DNA of 64,000 nt from contig CAWCEZ010000007.1 in NCBI GenBank assembly GCA_963794745.1, positions 62,001-126,000 of the forward strand. The letters are read 5' to 3'. Under the pieces are notes generated by a model, which saw only the letters and a program-made list of their open reading frames with translations, was not told the DNA's origin and ran no database searches. This DNA is from Fen-671 sp963794745 (GTDB taxonomy: Bacteria; Actinomycetota; Acidimicrobiia; Acidimicrobiales; Palsa-688). Shown here piece by piece: positions 53,492 to 62,720 of this stretch; positions within the stretch are counted from its first letter, which is position 1; each line of letters opens with the position of its first letter. Made by a program: the position numbers and the translations under genes.

Positions 53492-54306
53492 TTAGGCCGG
53501 CTGCTGTTGGTCCTCGACCTCGAAAGACCTCAAGATGGTTGCCGCCGCCTTCTGGATACGGTCGCAGGAGCTCTTGATCCCAGCGATAGCCTGCTCGCCG
53601 CCACCTGCCCAACACGCAACGTACCCGAAGGAGTAGTCGGTGGTGTCGATCCCAAGAACCTTGCACACAACGTACGCGACGGCCTCGGCCTCCAATTCCG
53701 CAAGAGACCGGTCGTCGAACCTTTCATGGAGCAGCGCGTGAGTGATCTCGTGAGCGAGAGTCTTCACCCGCTGTGCAGGTGAGTTCGTGATCTCGACGCG
53801 GATGCGGGACGCACGGTGAGAGCAGTCGCCGTTTGTCGTGCCACCGAATCGTGGTCCTGGACCGTGAAGCCCATCGACTCGGCCACCGCCACCAAATGTG
53901 CGTAGAGCCCCTTCTGGTCATTTCCGTCCAGGCGCCTGCAAATGGACGGTAGCTCTTCGCCGTCGGTCTGTGCGACGTCGAAGACCGGCACGAACTTGAA
54001 GCCTCTGATGACGCGGTCCTGCTCGCCTTCCTCGGCATCGGCGTTCTTGTAGACCATGGGGGCCAGATATCCAGATGGCCTTCTCCCCCTTGCGGACGAA
54101 GCGGTTGATCTTCCGCCAGGCGTTGAAGCCTGCGACCCGAGTCGCCTCGTGACACTGGGCTGCGATGAGGAGCACGTTCCCGAAGCTGTAGCGGTGAAAG
54201 CGGCTCTGGAAGTCGAGGTAGTGCTGCCACTCCTCGGACGACGTGAGGCTCTGATCCCTTCCGCGAGTTGGGCAATGAGTTCCGGGTGGTTGTTGTTCCC
54301 GGCCAT
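53492..54306 (-). CDS. ArdC-like antirestriction protein with zinc-peptidase domain (frame-broken)
   Basis: ATG 54306 (MAGNNNHPELIAQLAEGI). Slips near 54260, 54075 and 53840 separate blocks of one protein: SEEWQHYLDFQSRFHRYSFG, NVLLIAAQCHEATRVAGFNA, WRKINRFVRKGEKAIWI (ArdC ssDNA-binding N-domain); RVIRGFKFVPVFDVAQTDGE; and GDCSHRASRIRVEITNSPAQ, RVKTLAHEITHALLHE with the H-E-x2-H zinc motif. ArdC proteins are carried by plasmids and conjugative elements to protect incoming DNA. Here it is the only clear conjugation-associated gene in the region. It reads toward the GAF kinase. Confidence 0.8.
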
Positions 54307-54641
54307 TTCCGGCTCCCTCCACTAGCTTTGACCCGTACACCCGAGAGCGGCAACGCGGACGCCATGAGCCCCGGGGGACGCATCCCGGAGTGACTTGGGG
54401 CTCGAGGCCGCGTACGGCGAGGCTCCGGCAACGCCACGGGCGGGCGTAACCCGTGGCACGGGGCGAGACCGACAGACCATCCGAGGGCAGCCCGGAGCCA
54501 GCGGTGAGAGGGGACCACTTACGTGACCCGATGGACGTGGACCCTAGACGGGCCCTGTGTCGCAAACCGGCGGTACCGAGAGCCACGGCAGCTGGCTCCA
54601 AGGCGCCTTTCTAAGGTTGTCTAAGGCCAGGTGACCCCGGC
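54307..54641. other. 335-bp region without a recognisable gene
   Basis: Between the ArdC-like start and the aldolase stop. No frame looks coding. The right end holds the interlocked inverted repeats at 54607-54657. The rest shows short GC-rich repeats with no assignable function. Confidence 0.5.
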
Positions 54642-54657
54642 TTAGAAAGTCTTAGAC
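54607..54657. repeat. Interlocked inverted repeats at the aldolase 3' end
   Basis: CTTTCTAAG (54607-54615) pairs with CTTAGAAAG (54641-54649), and GTCTAAG (54619-54625) pairs with CTTAGAC (54651-54657). The order A-B-A'-B' means both stems together would form a pseudoknot, or they compete. The right arms overlap the aldolase stop codon. A transcription-termination or processing role is possible. Confidence 0.5.
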
Positions 54658-55499
54658 TGGCAAACATGCAGAGGCGGGACAACCCCTACACGCATGACCG
54701 CCGCATGGACATCACGGAACATCGAAGGGGGGTCCCACTTGTCGGTTGTCCGTGCCGACTCGAGGTGGACAAGGCTCGATTGCATAAAAGCCATCTTCAG
54801 TGCCGTTGAGATATTTATCTTGGCGCACCCCCGGCTGATGAGGTCAACGAACTGGGCCTCGGACATACCGGTCCCTCCGTGCAGGGCGATGGGCACCGGT
54901 TCGCAGGCAACGATGTCAGAGACGCGCCGCATGTCAAGGTCGGGGGATTGCTTGTACATGCCATGGGCATTGCCGATGGCCGGGGCAAAGACGTCGATCC
55001 CGGTGGTCCTTATAAAGTCGAGCGCCACCTCCAGCGACTGCCGCCCGGCGTCTTCGTCCGACCCGATACCATCCTCGACGCCCGTGATAGGTTCGATCTC
55101 ACCCTCGACGTGCGCCCCATAGTGGCGAGCTTCGATGACTACTTCTGCTGTCTGGCGGAAGTTCTCTTCGATCGGCAAGCGCGACCCATCGAACAGGACC
55201 GAGTTCCATCCCATCTTCAGGCATTCGGTGATCATCGACCGGTCCGGACAGTGGTCGAGGTGGAGCGACACGGGGACATCCACACCCGCCGCCATCTCGG
55301 ACCACATGGCAAAGAGCACCCTCGAGCCGACTGAGCGCACTGTCTTTACCGAGGTTTGAACGATGACGGGAGCGCGGAGGTCGACCGCGCTGGCTAGAAC
55401 GGCATCCAAGGTCAGGTCGTTGACGATGTTGAAGGCCGCTACCCCGTAGCGCTCGTGGAACGCCCGGTCGAGGATGTCCATAAGCGGGACGGCTGGCAA
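54642..55499 (-). CDS. Class II ketose-bisphosphate aldolase
   Basis: 285 aa TIM barrel. RYGVAAFNIVNDLTLDAVLA, VPVSLHLDHCPDRSMITECL (the H-x-D-H zinc region), HVEGEIEPITGVEDG, AIGNAHGMYK (zinc His), VPIALHGGTGMSEAQFVDLI (zinc His and phosphate site) and GCAKINISTAL are the class II FBA/tagatose-bisphosphate aldolase motifs. It cleaves or forms a ketose 1,6-bisphosphate or a related sugar phosphate with Zn2+. It is separated from the upstream P450 gene by 11 bp and both lie downstream of a LacI gene, so a specialised sugar or polyol pathway is more likely than central glycolysis. Confidence 0.92.
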   Translation of the reverse strand: MPAVPLMDILDRAFHERYGVAAFNIVNDLTLDAVLASAVDLRAPVIVQTSVKTVRSVGSRVLFAMWSEMAAGVDVPVSLHLDHCPDRSMITECLKMGWNSVLFDGSRLPIEENFRQTAEVVIEARHYGAHVEGEIEPITGVEDGIGSDEDAGRQSLEVALDFIRTTGIDVFAPAIGNAHGMYKQSPDLDMRRVSDIVACEPVPIALHGGTGMSEAQFVDLISRGCAKINISTALKMAFMQSSLVHLESARTTDKWDPPSMFRDVHAAVMRVGVVPPLHVCQSKTF

Positions 55500-55510
55500 T
55501 GCGGCTCCTC

Positions 55511-56707
55511 CTACCTGGCGAGTGCCACTCGGCCGGTCCGAAGCACTAGGGACCTGTGTAAGCGGAGGTTTATGTCGTGCGCTCGCTCGGCCGCCACGAC
55601 CTCATAGTCAGGCATGTGCGAAAGAAGCAGTCGCAGGGCGACGCGCCCTTCGAGACGGGCCAGCGGAGCCCCGATGCAGTGGTGGATGCCCGCGCCGAAA
55701 GCCAGGTGACGCCGCGGCTCCCGGCTGAGCCGGAGCTCGTTGGGCGCGTCCCACTCGCGCGGGTCGCGGTCGGCAGCGCCGAGGACGAGTACCACGGTGG
55801 CACCAGCGGGGATGGCAACGTCCTGGACCGTTACCACTTCGGTGGTCACCCGCGTCATATTTTGGACGGGGGCGTCATAGCGCAGCAACTCCTCGATGGC
55901 GCCTGTCCACCCTTCGGGGTGCCCATTCAGCCAGGCGCGTTCGGCCGGGTGATCGGCCAGCGCAATGAGGCTGTTCCCGATCAGGCTGCTTGTCGTCGAG
56001 TTACCGGCCTCGAACAACAGGTTGCACATCCCGATCGCTTCGTCCCCAAAGCCCGGCCCATGCCCCGCAGCCTCAACCAGCGAGCTGATGAGATCGTCGC
56101 CCGGCTGCCGGCGGCGGTGCTCCAGCTCAGCAGCAAAATAGTCACGAAGGCTCTGGGCCGCCACCCTGGCCGCCTCCGACGTCGTCCCGTCGACCGCGCT
56201 CGTCTCGACGATTTCATCGGCCCACTCCTTCAACATCAAGCCGTCGGCTTCGGGTAAACCCATGAGCGCACAGATGACCAGCACCGGCAGGAGCTTGCCG
56301 AACGAGGCGACGACATCGACCTGATCTTGGCCGTCGATCGCCTCCAAGAGGCGGGACGCCTTGTTCTCAACCAGCGGCTCGAGCTGCGCGACCTCCTGTG
56401 GTAAGAACCGCTGCTGGACGAACTGGCGGAGCTCACGGTGGCGTGGGGGCTCCATTGCGATTATCGACGGGCCCTGAAGCTCGAGGAGATCGTCAAGCCG
56501 GACGCCGGCCGAGCTCGAAAACCGCCGCCAGTCTCGAAGCGCCGCGTCGACGTCCGCGAACCGGGCCAGAGCGTAAAAGTCGCGACGCTCGTTGTGGTAG
56601 ACGGGCCCATGAGCGAGGAGCCTTTCATACGTGGGGTAAGGGTCCTCCTGAATGTCGGCCGAGAAAAGGTCGTACTCAAAAGGTGATCTCACGCTTGCCT
56701 CTGTCAT
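55511..56707 (-). CDS. Cytochrome P450
   Basis: 398 aa, usual bacterial soluble P450 length. I-helix: CNLLFEAGNSTTSSLIGNSL (A-G-N-S-T-T in place of A-G-x-D/E-T-T, so the usual acidic residue is Asn-Ser). K-helix: AIEELLRYDAPVQNMTR (E-x-x-R). Heme loop: HLAFGAGIHHCIGAPLARLE with the axial Cys. It hydroxylates or otherwise oxidises a small substrate using ferredoxin-supplied electrons; no ferredoxin is adjacent. The atypical I-helix residues may affect proton delivery. It is first in a two-gene unit with the aldolase, downstream of LacI-type operators. Confidence 0.93.
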   Translation of the reverse strand: MTEASVRSPFEYDLFSADIQEDPYPTYERLLAHGPVYHNERRDFYALARFADVDAALRDWRRFSSSAGVRLDDLLELQGPSIIAMEPPRHRELRQFVQQRFLPQEVAQLEPLVENKASRLLEAIDGQDQVDVVASFGKLLPVLVICALMGLPEADGLMLKEWADEIVETSAVDGTTSEAARVAAQSLRDYFAAELEHRRRQPGDDLISSLVEAAGHGPGFGDEAIGMCNLLFEAGNSTTSSLIGNSLIALADHPAERAWLNGHPEGWTGAIEELLRYDAPVQNMTRVTTEVVTVQDVAIPAGATVVLVLGAADRDPREWDAPNELRLSREPRRHLAFGAGIHHCIGAPLARLEGRVALRLLLSHMPDYEVVAAERAHDINLRLHRSLVLRTGRVALAR

Positions 56708-56760
56708 GGGCTCTCCCGCACCAACCGATCCCCATTGCCTGTGGGGTAGCTACTACCGTT

Positions 56761-56809
56761 TGATAAAGCGCTTGTTCATGAGAGCCTGGCACCGATAAGC
56801 GCTCTACGT
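56761..56809. promoter_or_regulatory. LacI-family operators upstream of the P450-aldolase unit
   Basis: TGATAAAGCGCTTGTTCA (56761-56778) is a palindrome with the central AAGCGCTT and outer TGA/TCA, the layout of LacI-type sites. A second half-similar site, GATAAGCGCTC (56794-56804), has the same AGCGCT centre about 31 bp away. Both lie between the lacI stop and the P450 start, so repression by looping or dual binding is possible. Confidence 0.65.
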
Positions 56810-56818
56810 CAAGCGCAA

Positions 56819-57931
56819 TCACCGTGAGCGCGCTGCCCCGGCGGCCGGCAAGCGGAGCCCTACGAGCCCGTCGGACCTGGGCGGCGCCAAGGACTTGCGC
56901 TCAATGACCCGCGGTTCGGGTTTCTGTACCCGTTGGAGCTGCACAAAATCCTTACCGTTGATCACTCGGACGAGCAGCTTTACGGCCGCCTCGCCGAGCT
57001 CGAACAGGGGCATCCAGATCGTCGCCAACGGGGGCGACAGATAGTCGGCGATCTTTGCATCGTGAAAGGCGATGATCGACAGTTGCTCAGGGACGGCGGC
57101 GCCGAGCTGATGGCAGGCCGCCAAGGCACCGACGGCGGCCGGCAGGCTGCTCACGGCCACGGCTGTAGGTGGGTTGGCCAAGCTCAATAACTCAGTCATG
57201 GCATCGAAGCCACCGGCCTCGTTGAAGGCGGCCCGCGGCACATAGCGCTGCCCGATCGGGAGCCCAGATGCCCGCATCGCCTCCTTGAACCCGGCCAACC
57301 TCCTTGTCGCCGTGTCCACGTCGAGCGGCCCAGCAATACACGCGATGCGGGTGTGACCTAATTTCGCAAGATGAGCCACCGCAGTGGCCATTCCGCGCTC
57401 GTCATCCTCGATCACGCTCGGTATCGGCCCACTTATCCGCCGGTTCAGTACCACGCAGTTACCGGTCCGCTCGAAAACCACATCAGGCAGAGAGTCATTT
57501 AGGTTGCCGCTGCCGATGAGCAGACCGTCTACTCGCCCGCCGAGGACCAGCTCACGATAGGCCGTACCCACCTCGCCGAAATCAGAGGACTCGCTCAGCA
57601 GCAGCACGTAGCCGGCGGCGCGAGCTGCCGATTCTGCCCCCTTGATGATCTGGTCGTAAACGACGTTCGCCGCGCTCGGGATAATCAAGCCGATCGTCAT
57701 CGTCCTGCGTAGTGCGAGGCCGCGGGCGTTGACGTTGGGGACATAACCGAGCTTGGCTGCCGCCGCGACGATCCGTTCCCTCGTCTCGGGCCTGACCCGC
57801 ACAGCGGGGTCGTTGCGCAACACCCTCGATACTGTGGACTGGTCGACGTCGGCCAGACGGGCTACAGCCTCGAGGGTGTTCCCGGCGACGGTCGACCGAG
57901 AGCTGCCGTTTCCCCGAGCGCGCTCGGTCAA
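56819..57931 (-). CDS. LacI-family transcriptional regulator
   Basis: 370 aa. The N-terminal helix-turn-helix and hinge: TLEAVARLADVDQSTVSRVL, RPETRERIVAAAAKLGYVPN, VNARGLALRRT. The periplasmic-binding-protein-like core: TIGLIIPSAANVVYDQIIKG, VDGLLIGSGNLNDSLPDVVF, RIACIAGPLDVDTATRRLAG, LSIIAFHDAKIADYLSPPLA, TIWMPLFELGEAAVKLLV. It senses a sugar or sugar-like effector and represses nearby genes. The 111 bp between its stop and the P450 start hold the two operators, so the downstream P450-aldolase unit is the evident target. Confidence 0.93.
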   Translation of the reverse strand: MTERARGNGSSRSTVAGNTLEAVARLADVDQSTVSRVLRNDPAVRVRPETRERIVAAAAKLGYVPNVNARGLALRRTMTIGLIIPSAANVVYDQIIKGAESAARAAGYVLLLSESSDFGEVGTAYRELVLGGRVDGLLIGSGNLNDSLPDVVFERTGNCVVLNRRISGPIPSVIEDDERGMATAVAHLAKLGHTRIACIAGPLDVDTATRRLAGFKEAMRASGLPIGQRYVPRAAFNEAGGFDAMTELLSLANPPTAVAVSSLPAAVGALAACHQLGAAVPEQLSIIAFHDAKIADYLSPPLATIWMPLFELGEAAVKLLVRVINGKDFVQLQRVQKPEPRVIERKSLAPPRSDGLVGLRLPAAGAARSR

Positions 57932-58019
57932 TTCGAATCCTTCTCCTTTGGCACCACCGACGTGCCGGCCCGCCCGAAAGCTTAGGCGGGCGCTTGTTCC
58001 CAGGCTAGATTTGCTTACA

Positions 58020-60144
58020 TTGCAGCCGATACTGAGGGGCTACCTTGACCAGCTCTCGGTAGCGCCTGGATCGGGCCTCAGGGCTCGGCTCAGCTCTCCC
58101 GACGAACCGTCCGCCCTAGGCGTGGTCCGCCTCCGCCACGGGGACCCGAACCCGGCCGGGCCTGGTTTTGTAAGCTCAAGCTGCCCGTGGACGGTCGCCG
58201 CTCTTGGGGGCGTGGCCGAGCAGACCACGACCTCGGGCTCTTTCGCTTTGCTCCCCGACGCCTTTCGCGCGGCGCGGTGCCCAATTCGCCCTCCTCGCCT
58301 GGGTGTACCCCACCCGCCTTGACGGCGAGCCGGTGATCTTCTCGTGGACGACAGCGACCGGCCCTGCGTATTTGACCGTATCCCAACGCCGTCTGGCTTT
58401 GGGATCATCAGCAACCGGGACTGTTGTGCAGGCGTCACACGAAATGCGCGAGCGCCAGTGGTGCTTCGTGGGCGTCGGTCATGGGTGAGCAAGCCAGTCT
58501 TGCATGGGGGGCCTCGGGCGTACGGGCGGCCCCTACCAGCTCGTGGCGCCCGGGACCAACGGCCTGAAAGCCACAGCTTCAAGCCCCTTGTTACTCGGCG
58601 CCCGGCTCGGCCCCGCCGGGGAGCACCTTCCTGGTTTCGACGGAAAGATCGCCAAGCCCCTCCTGCTCGACCGCGCGCCTGACGCCGTCAGCCTCATGGA
58701 CATAATGAACTTCGGGGCCGACCGCGGCCGGGGAAGGCGACCACGTGCTCGGACGCTGGGGCTTCGGCGTCCTCCGAGGACCTGGGACAGCGTCGTCGAG
58801 TTGTCGGGTAACGGCCACGATGGCTCACTGCTCAACGCGCCAAGCCTCGGCGTCCTCGGGCCGCCTGACAACGGTGGCGAACGCGGAGACCAGCTGCCCG
58901 ACGGCCCCCCGTTCGACGCGGTCCACCTGCACACCGACGACCTTGACGACAGCGCCTGGCCGGATACGCATCTGATCGAAGTCCCCGCCGACGCCGGAAG
59001 CGGCCTCTACGCCCTCCAAGTCAGCAGCACTGCCGGCGAGATCCACCTGCCTTTCGTCGTCCGCCCGCGCCGGGAGCTTCCCGTGCTGATGCTCGTCCCT
59101 ACCTACACCTGGCAGGCCTACGCCAACCTCGGGCGGGACCCATTGTTGTTCCCGGGCCTTTCCCACTACGCCCTCCACCGCGACGGCTCGCCCGTGTACA
59201 TCACGACCCGGCTGAAGCCTGCGCCCTCGACTGGGCCGCGAGCGCGGGTGGAAGTCGACGGCGTCGACAGTTTCATCAGCGACGACGAAGCCGCTCGACG
59301 GCAGACGCCGCACACCTGTTGATGGCCGACCTCTACATCAACTGGTGGTTGGAACACACCGGGGCGGACTTCGGCGCCATCACCGACGAGGACCTGCACT
59401 TCGGCGGGCCCGGAGCGCTATCGGGGTGCCGTGCCTTGGTCCTGTCGGCGCATCCCGAGTACTGGACCGAGGAGATGCTCGCGCCCTCTCCACTTTCGTC
59501 GAGCCAGGGGGGCAGCGTCATGTACCTGGGTGGTAATGGCCTGTACTGGGTCACTTCTGTCCACCCATCACGCCCGCACCTGCTCGAGGTCAGGCGTCGG
59601 GCCGGTTCGCAGACTTCTGCGGCTCCGGCAGGCGAAGACGCTCACGTGTTCGACGCCCCAGCCGGGAGGGACCTGGGGCGGGCGCGGGAAACCCCCGGAC
59701 GGCTTCGTCGGGGTCGGTTTCGCGGGGTTCGGGTGGGACCGTGCCGTGGCTTACCAACGGACCGAGGTCTCTTACGGCGACCGCTTCGGATGGGTCTTCG
59801 ATGGGGTGGAGCCGGCCGTGGTCGGGGGGACGGGCCTCAACATGGGCGGCGCCGTGGCGTTCGAGTTCGACCGCCACGACCCCGACCTCGCCCCTGCCGG
59901 GACTGAAGTGCTGGCCAGTGCTTACCCGACCGGGGGCGGGTTCTTCCGCTCCTACGAGGATGGGCCCGGCCGGGCGCCTGACCCGCTCGTGCGCTGCGAC
60001 ATGACCATCCGGCTGACCGATCAGGGTGGGCTGGTGTTTGCCCTCGGCTCGGTAACAGCCAGCGGCTGCCTCCCCGAGCTGAACGGGCAGACGACCGACA
60101 TCGCACGCATTTGCACCAATGTGCTAGCACGCGCCCTGGCTTGA
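58020..60144 (+). CDS. N,N-dimethylformamidase beta subunit-like protein, multiply frame-broken
   Basis: Possible TTG start at 58020 with ILRGYLDQLSVAPGSGLRAR then VVRLRHGDPNPAGPGF, the N-terminal signature of the DMFase large-subunit family. Slips near 58265, 58490, 59310 and 59680 split it into blocks: FALLAWVYPTRLDGEPVIFS (LamG-like), VVELSGNGHDGSLLNAPSLG, HLHTDDLDDSAWPDTHLIEV, LVPTYTWQAYANLGRDPLLF, ALVLSAHPEYWTEEM, VMYLGGNGLYWVTSVHPSRP and GFVGVGFAGFGWDRAVAY. Family members hydrolyse dimethylformamide or related amides with an Fe centre. It is the most damaged gene in the window, so it may be a true pseudogene. It converges on a second, better-preserved copy. Confidence 0.75.
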
Positions 60145-60176
60145 TCACGAGCGCCCTGGCTTGAGAACAAGCGGCC

Positions 60177-62412
60177 CTACTCGGCGAGGAAGTGCTCTAG
60201 GACGTTACGGGTGAGCACGGCGACATCGTTGTCGTAGTTGTTGTAAGCCAGCGACCCGAGCCAGGTAATGGCCCCGACGGAGAACACGATGCCGCCCGAG
60301 GCATGCGGGACCACGACCATGTCCGCGCGGACAAGCGGCTGCTGCGTCCCGCCTTGGCCGGGAGCGCCGAGCTGGATATCCTCCACCGCCAGCTGGTACT
60401 CATCGCTGTGGCCCTTCGAAGTGGCGAGTACCACGGCCTCTACAGGAGTACCCCTGGCGAGGTCGGCCCGGTCGACCTCATTGCCCGCCGCCCCGTTGAG
60501 AAGAAGGCCAAACTCACCGATCGCGCCGGGGTCGGCGACACCGGCGAACACAAAGCCCCATTGGTGCTCCATCTCCTCATCGAGGACCTTGCGGTAGCCG
60601 GGTGCGCGCTCGTCAGCACCTTGGGCGCTAAAGCCCACTCCGAGCAGTCGGTTCGGGGGACGGCCGCGATGGCGCCAAAGGCCTCCCGGCTCGCCGGTGC
60701 TCGAAAGGTAACCCTCACCGGGGTCGCTCTCCCAGGTTCGCCCGCCCGAGTGGCCCCTGCGGATCTCGATCAAATGCGGCCGGCACGGGTCGAGGGCGGT
60801 GACCCAGTAGTGCCCGTTGCCGCCCAAGTACATAAGCCGGCCGCCGCCGCGCACATGGCCTTCAAGGGCGTCGATAATGGCCAGGCTGACGTACTCGGGG
60901 TGGCTCCCGGTGATCACGACGCGGTAACCCGCCAGAGCGCTTGGGCCCTCTACGTGCAGCTGGTGGTCTGTCAGTACGTCGTAGTCGTAGCCAAGTCGCT
61001 CGAGCCAATCGAGGAGATAGATGTCTTCGCCGAGGTGGACGGGGCCGTCGAACAACCAAAAACGGTAGGTGGGGTCGAAGTTGACGACCGGCCTACGGAG
61101 CGACGAATAACACACCCCTGTCCCGTCGCCGTGGTGGTCGTAGAGAGACAGCCCGAACTCCCGGTGGGCTGCCATCTCAATGTCCTGCGGCGACGGCGAG
61201 GTCCGGACGTGCGCGAACTCCTGCACCTCTTCGCGCACGTGTTCGTTGGCGTAGGCCAGGTAGGTGAACGTCGGGAAGACGACGGCGACACTCGCCCGGT
61301 GCTGGCCCGGCCCCGGGACCACAAAAAAAGGCACGTGCCGCGGCCCGGCGGCGTTGGTCACCACCATGGCGTAGACCCCGCTGCGCAGCGTCTCGGGCAG
61401 TTCCACTTCTCCGGTCGAGGTCCAACAGGCGTCTTCGAGGTCGTCGTCATGGAAGGCCAGGGCGTCGTACTGCTCAGGCGCCTTGGTGAAATCCAGCACA
61501 GTGCCGTCCCAGTTGTGGCCGGTTACGCCGGCCGTGGGCGCGTTCACCAACCGAAGCGGGGCATGCTCGGCGCTGCTGTCGGAGAGCTCGGCACTATTGG
61601 CTCCCTGCCCGAGCCGCCACGCGTAATCAAAGCGGCCGCCGCCAGTCGCTGCCCCTGCCTCGCACGGAGACGGTGGGTGCCTCGAGCTTGCCATTGAACG
61701 GCCTGAGCCCTGTCGCATCGTCGTCGGTTTCCCAGGCGGCCAAGACCAAGTGGTCAGGAGCGCCTTCGCCTCCGAGATAGGCCCGTGCAGCGCTACTCAG
61801 CTCCAGGCGAAGGTCGAGCCGCCCTTCGCCACTCGGCGTCGGCTCCAGGCTGACCACCGTCAGCGAGGCCGTTGCGGCGCCTACGTCGAGAACGGCTCTG
61901 GCCCGGTACCACCGGCCGGCCTGCAAAAGTCCCGGCACTGGCGCCCAGTCGCTACCGGCGCGGGCGGGCCCGACGTGGAGCTCGGGCAGCCCGGCGGGAC
62001 CGAGGCCGATGGCAAGGGCGCACCTGCCGCCGCGCTCAGCCAGCCCGGCCACCAGCTGAGGCCCCCGGCCGTTTATGGCGCTGGGACGGAAGATCACCCC
62101 GACCTCGACGGTCGTGGCCCCGGTCAGCCTGGCAAGCGGCCCCGACACTGCCCTCGACCCGGTCCGGACCGGTTGTACGAGGGCCTCATAAGCCCGCTCG
62201 CCGTACCACTGCTGCGGTTCCTCCTTCCGACCTGGTCCGTTGGGCCCGTCGTCGGCCTGGACAATGCGCACTACCCGGGTCTCGAAGGGAGCTGCGCTAC
62301 TCACGTAGAGCGAGAGCTTCTCGCCGGGCCTGGCCGTCCAGCGGTCCAGGTAGGCGTAGGGCATCCCACCCGCGCCGCTCGCCGGCCCGGGCGCCCCGCC
62401 CACGGTGCTCAC
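60177..62412 (-). CDS. N,N-dimethylformamidase beta subunit-like protein (one frame break)
   Basis: GTG 62412 overlaps the EthD stop (GTGA). N-terminal AYLDRWTARPGEKLSLYVSS, a LamG-like segment (TTVEVGVIFRPSAINGRGPQ), a slip near 61640, then the catalytic half: LVNAPTAGVTGHNWDGTVLD, AFHDDDLEDACWTSTGEVEL, VVFPTFTYLAYANEHVREEV, SLYDHHGDGTGVCYSSLRRP, YDYDVLTDHQLHVEG, VVITGSHPEYVSLAIIDALE and LMYLGGNGHYWVTALDPCRP. This is the DMFA2 large-subunit family (~745 aa). In characterised DMFase an Fe bound by Tyr-Tyr-Glu performs amide hydrolysis; the Tyr/Glu of SHPEY and Y-D-Y here are candidates. The operon with EthD and an SBP suggests uptake and breakdown of an amide or related compound. Confidence 0.82.
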
Positions 62413-62720
62413 GGCTCGTCGAGCAGCATTCGGCGAGCCTGGTCGGAGAGCGCGAAGGTAGCCGTGTGGGCTCGCAGCGCCTTGGCCGCCTCAGATCCCA
62501 GCGCCTCGGCCATACCGTCGGGGCTGGCAAACACGAGCAGACCGAGGCCGTCACAACCGGCCGCCTCGGGGTCTACCGAGGGGAACTGGCGCGCCTCGAC
62601 CAGGTGCGGCAACTGGCTCATAAGCCGACGGTGTTCACCCAGCCATATCTCGAGGAATTGCTCCCTGGACAGCTCAGGCCGGCGGGACAGCAGCACGCAG
62701 TAGACCCGGCCGTTATTCAC
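62409..62720 (-). CDS. EthD-domain protein
   Basis: 103 aa from GTG 62720, overlapping the upstream SBP stop by 8 bases. VYCVLLSRRPELSREQFLEI, WLGEHRRLMSQLPHLVEARQ and GLLVFASPDGMAEALGSEAA are the dimeric ferredoxin-like EthD fold (F-x-x-x-W-x-x-x-H motif). EthD proteins accompany ether- and aromatic-degrading oxygenases with unclear roles. It sits between the SBP and the DMFase-like gene with overlapping ends on both sides, so the three are translationally coupled. Confidence 0.85.
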   Translation of the reverse strand: MNNGRVYCVLLSRRPELSREQFLEIWLGEHRRLMSQLPHLVEARQFPSVDPEAAGCDGLGLLVFASPDGMAEALGSEAAKALRAHTATFALSDQARRMLLDEP

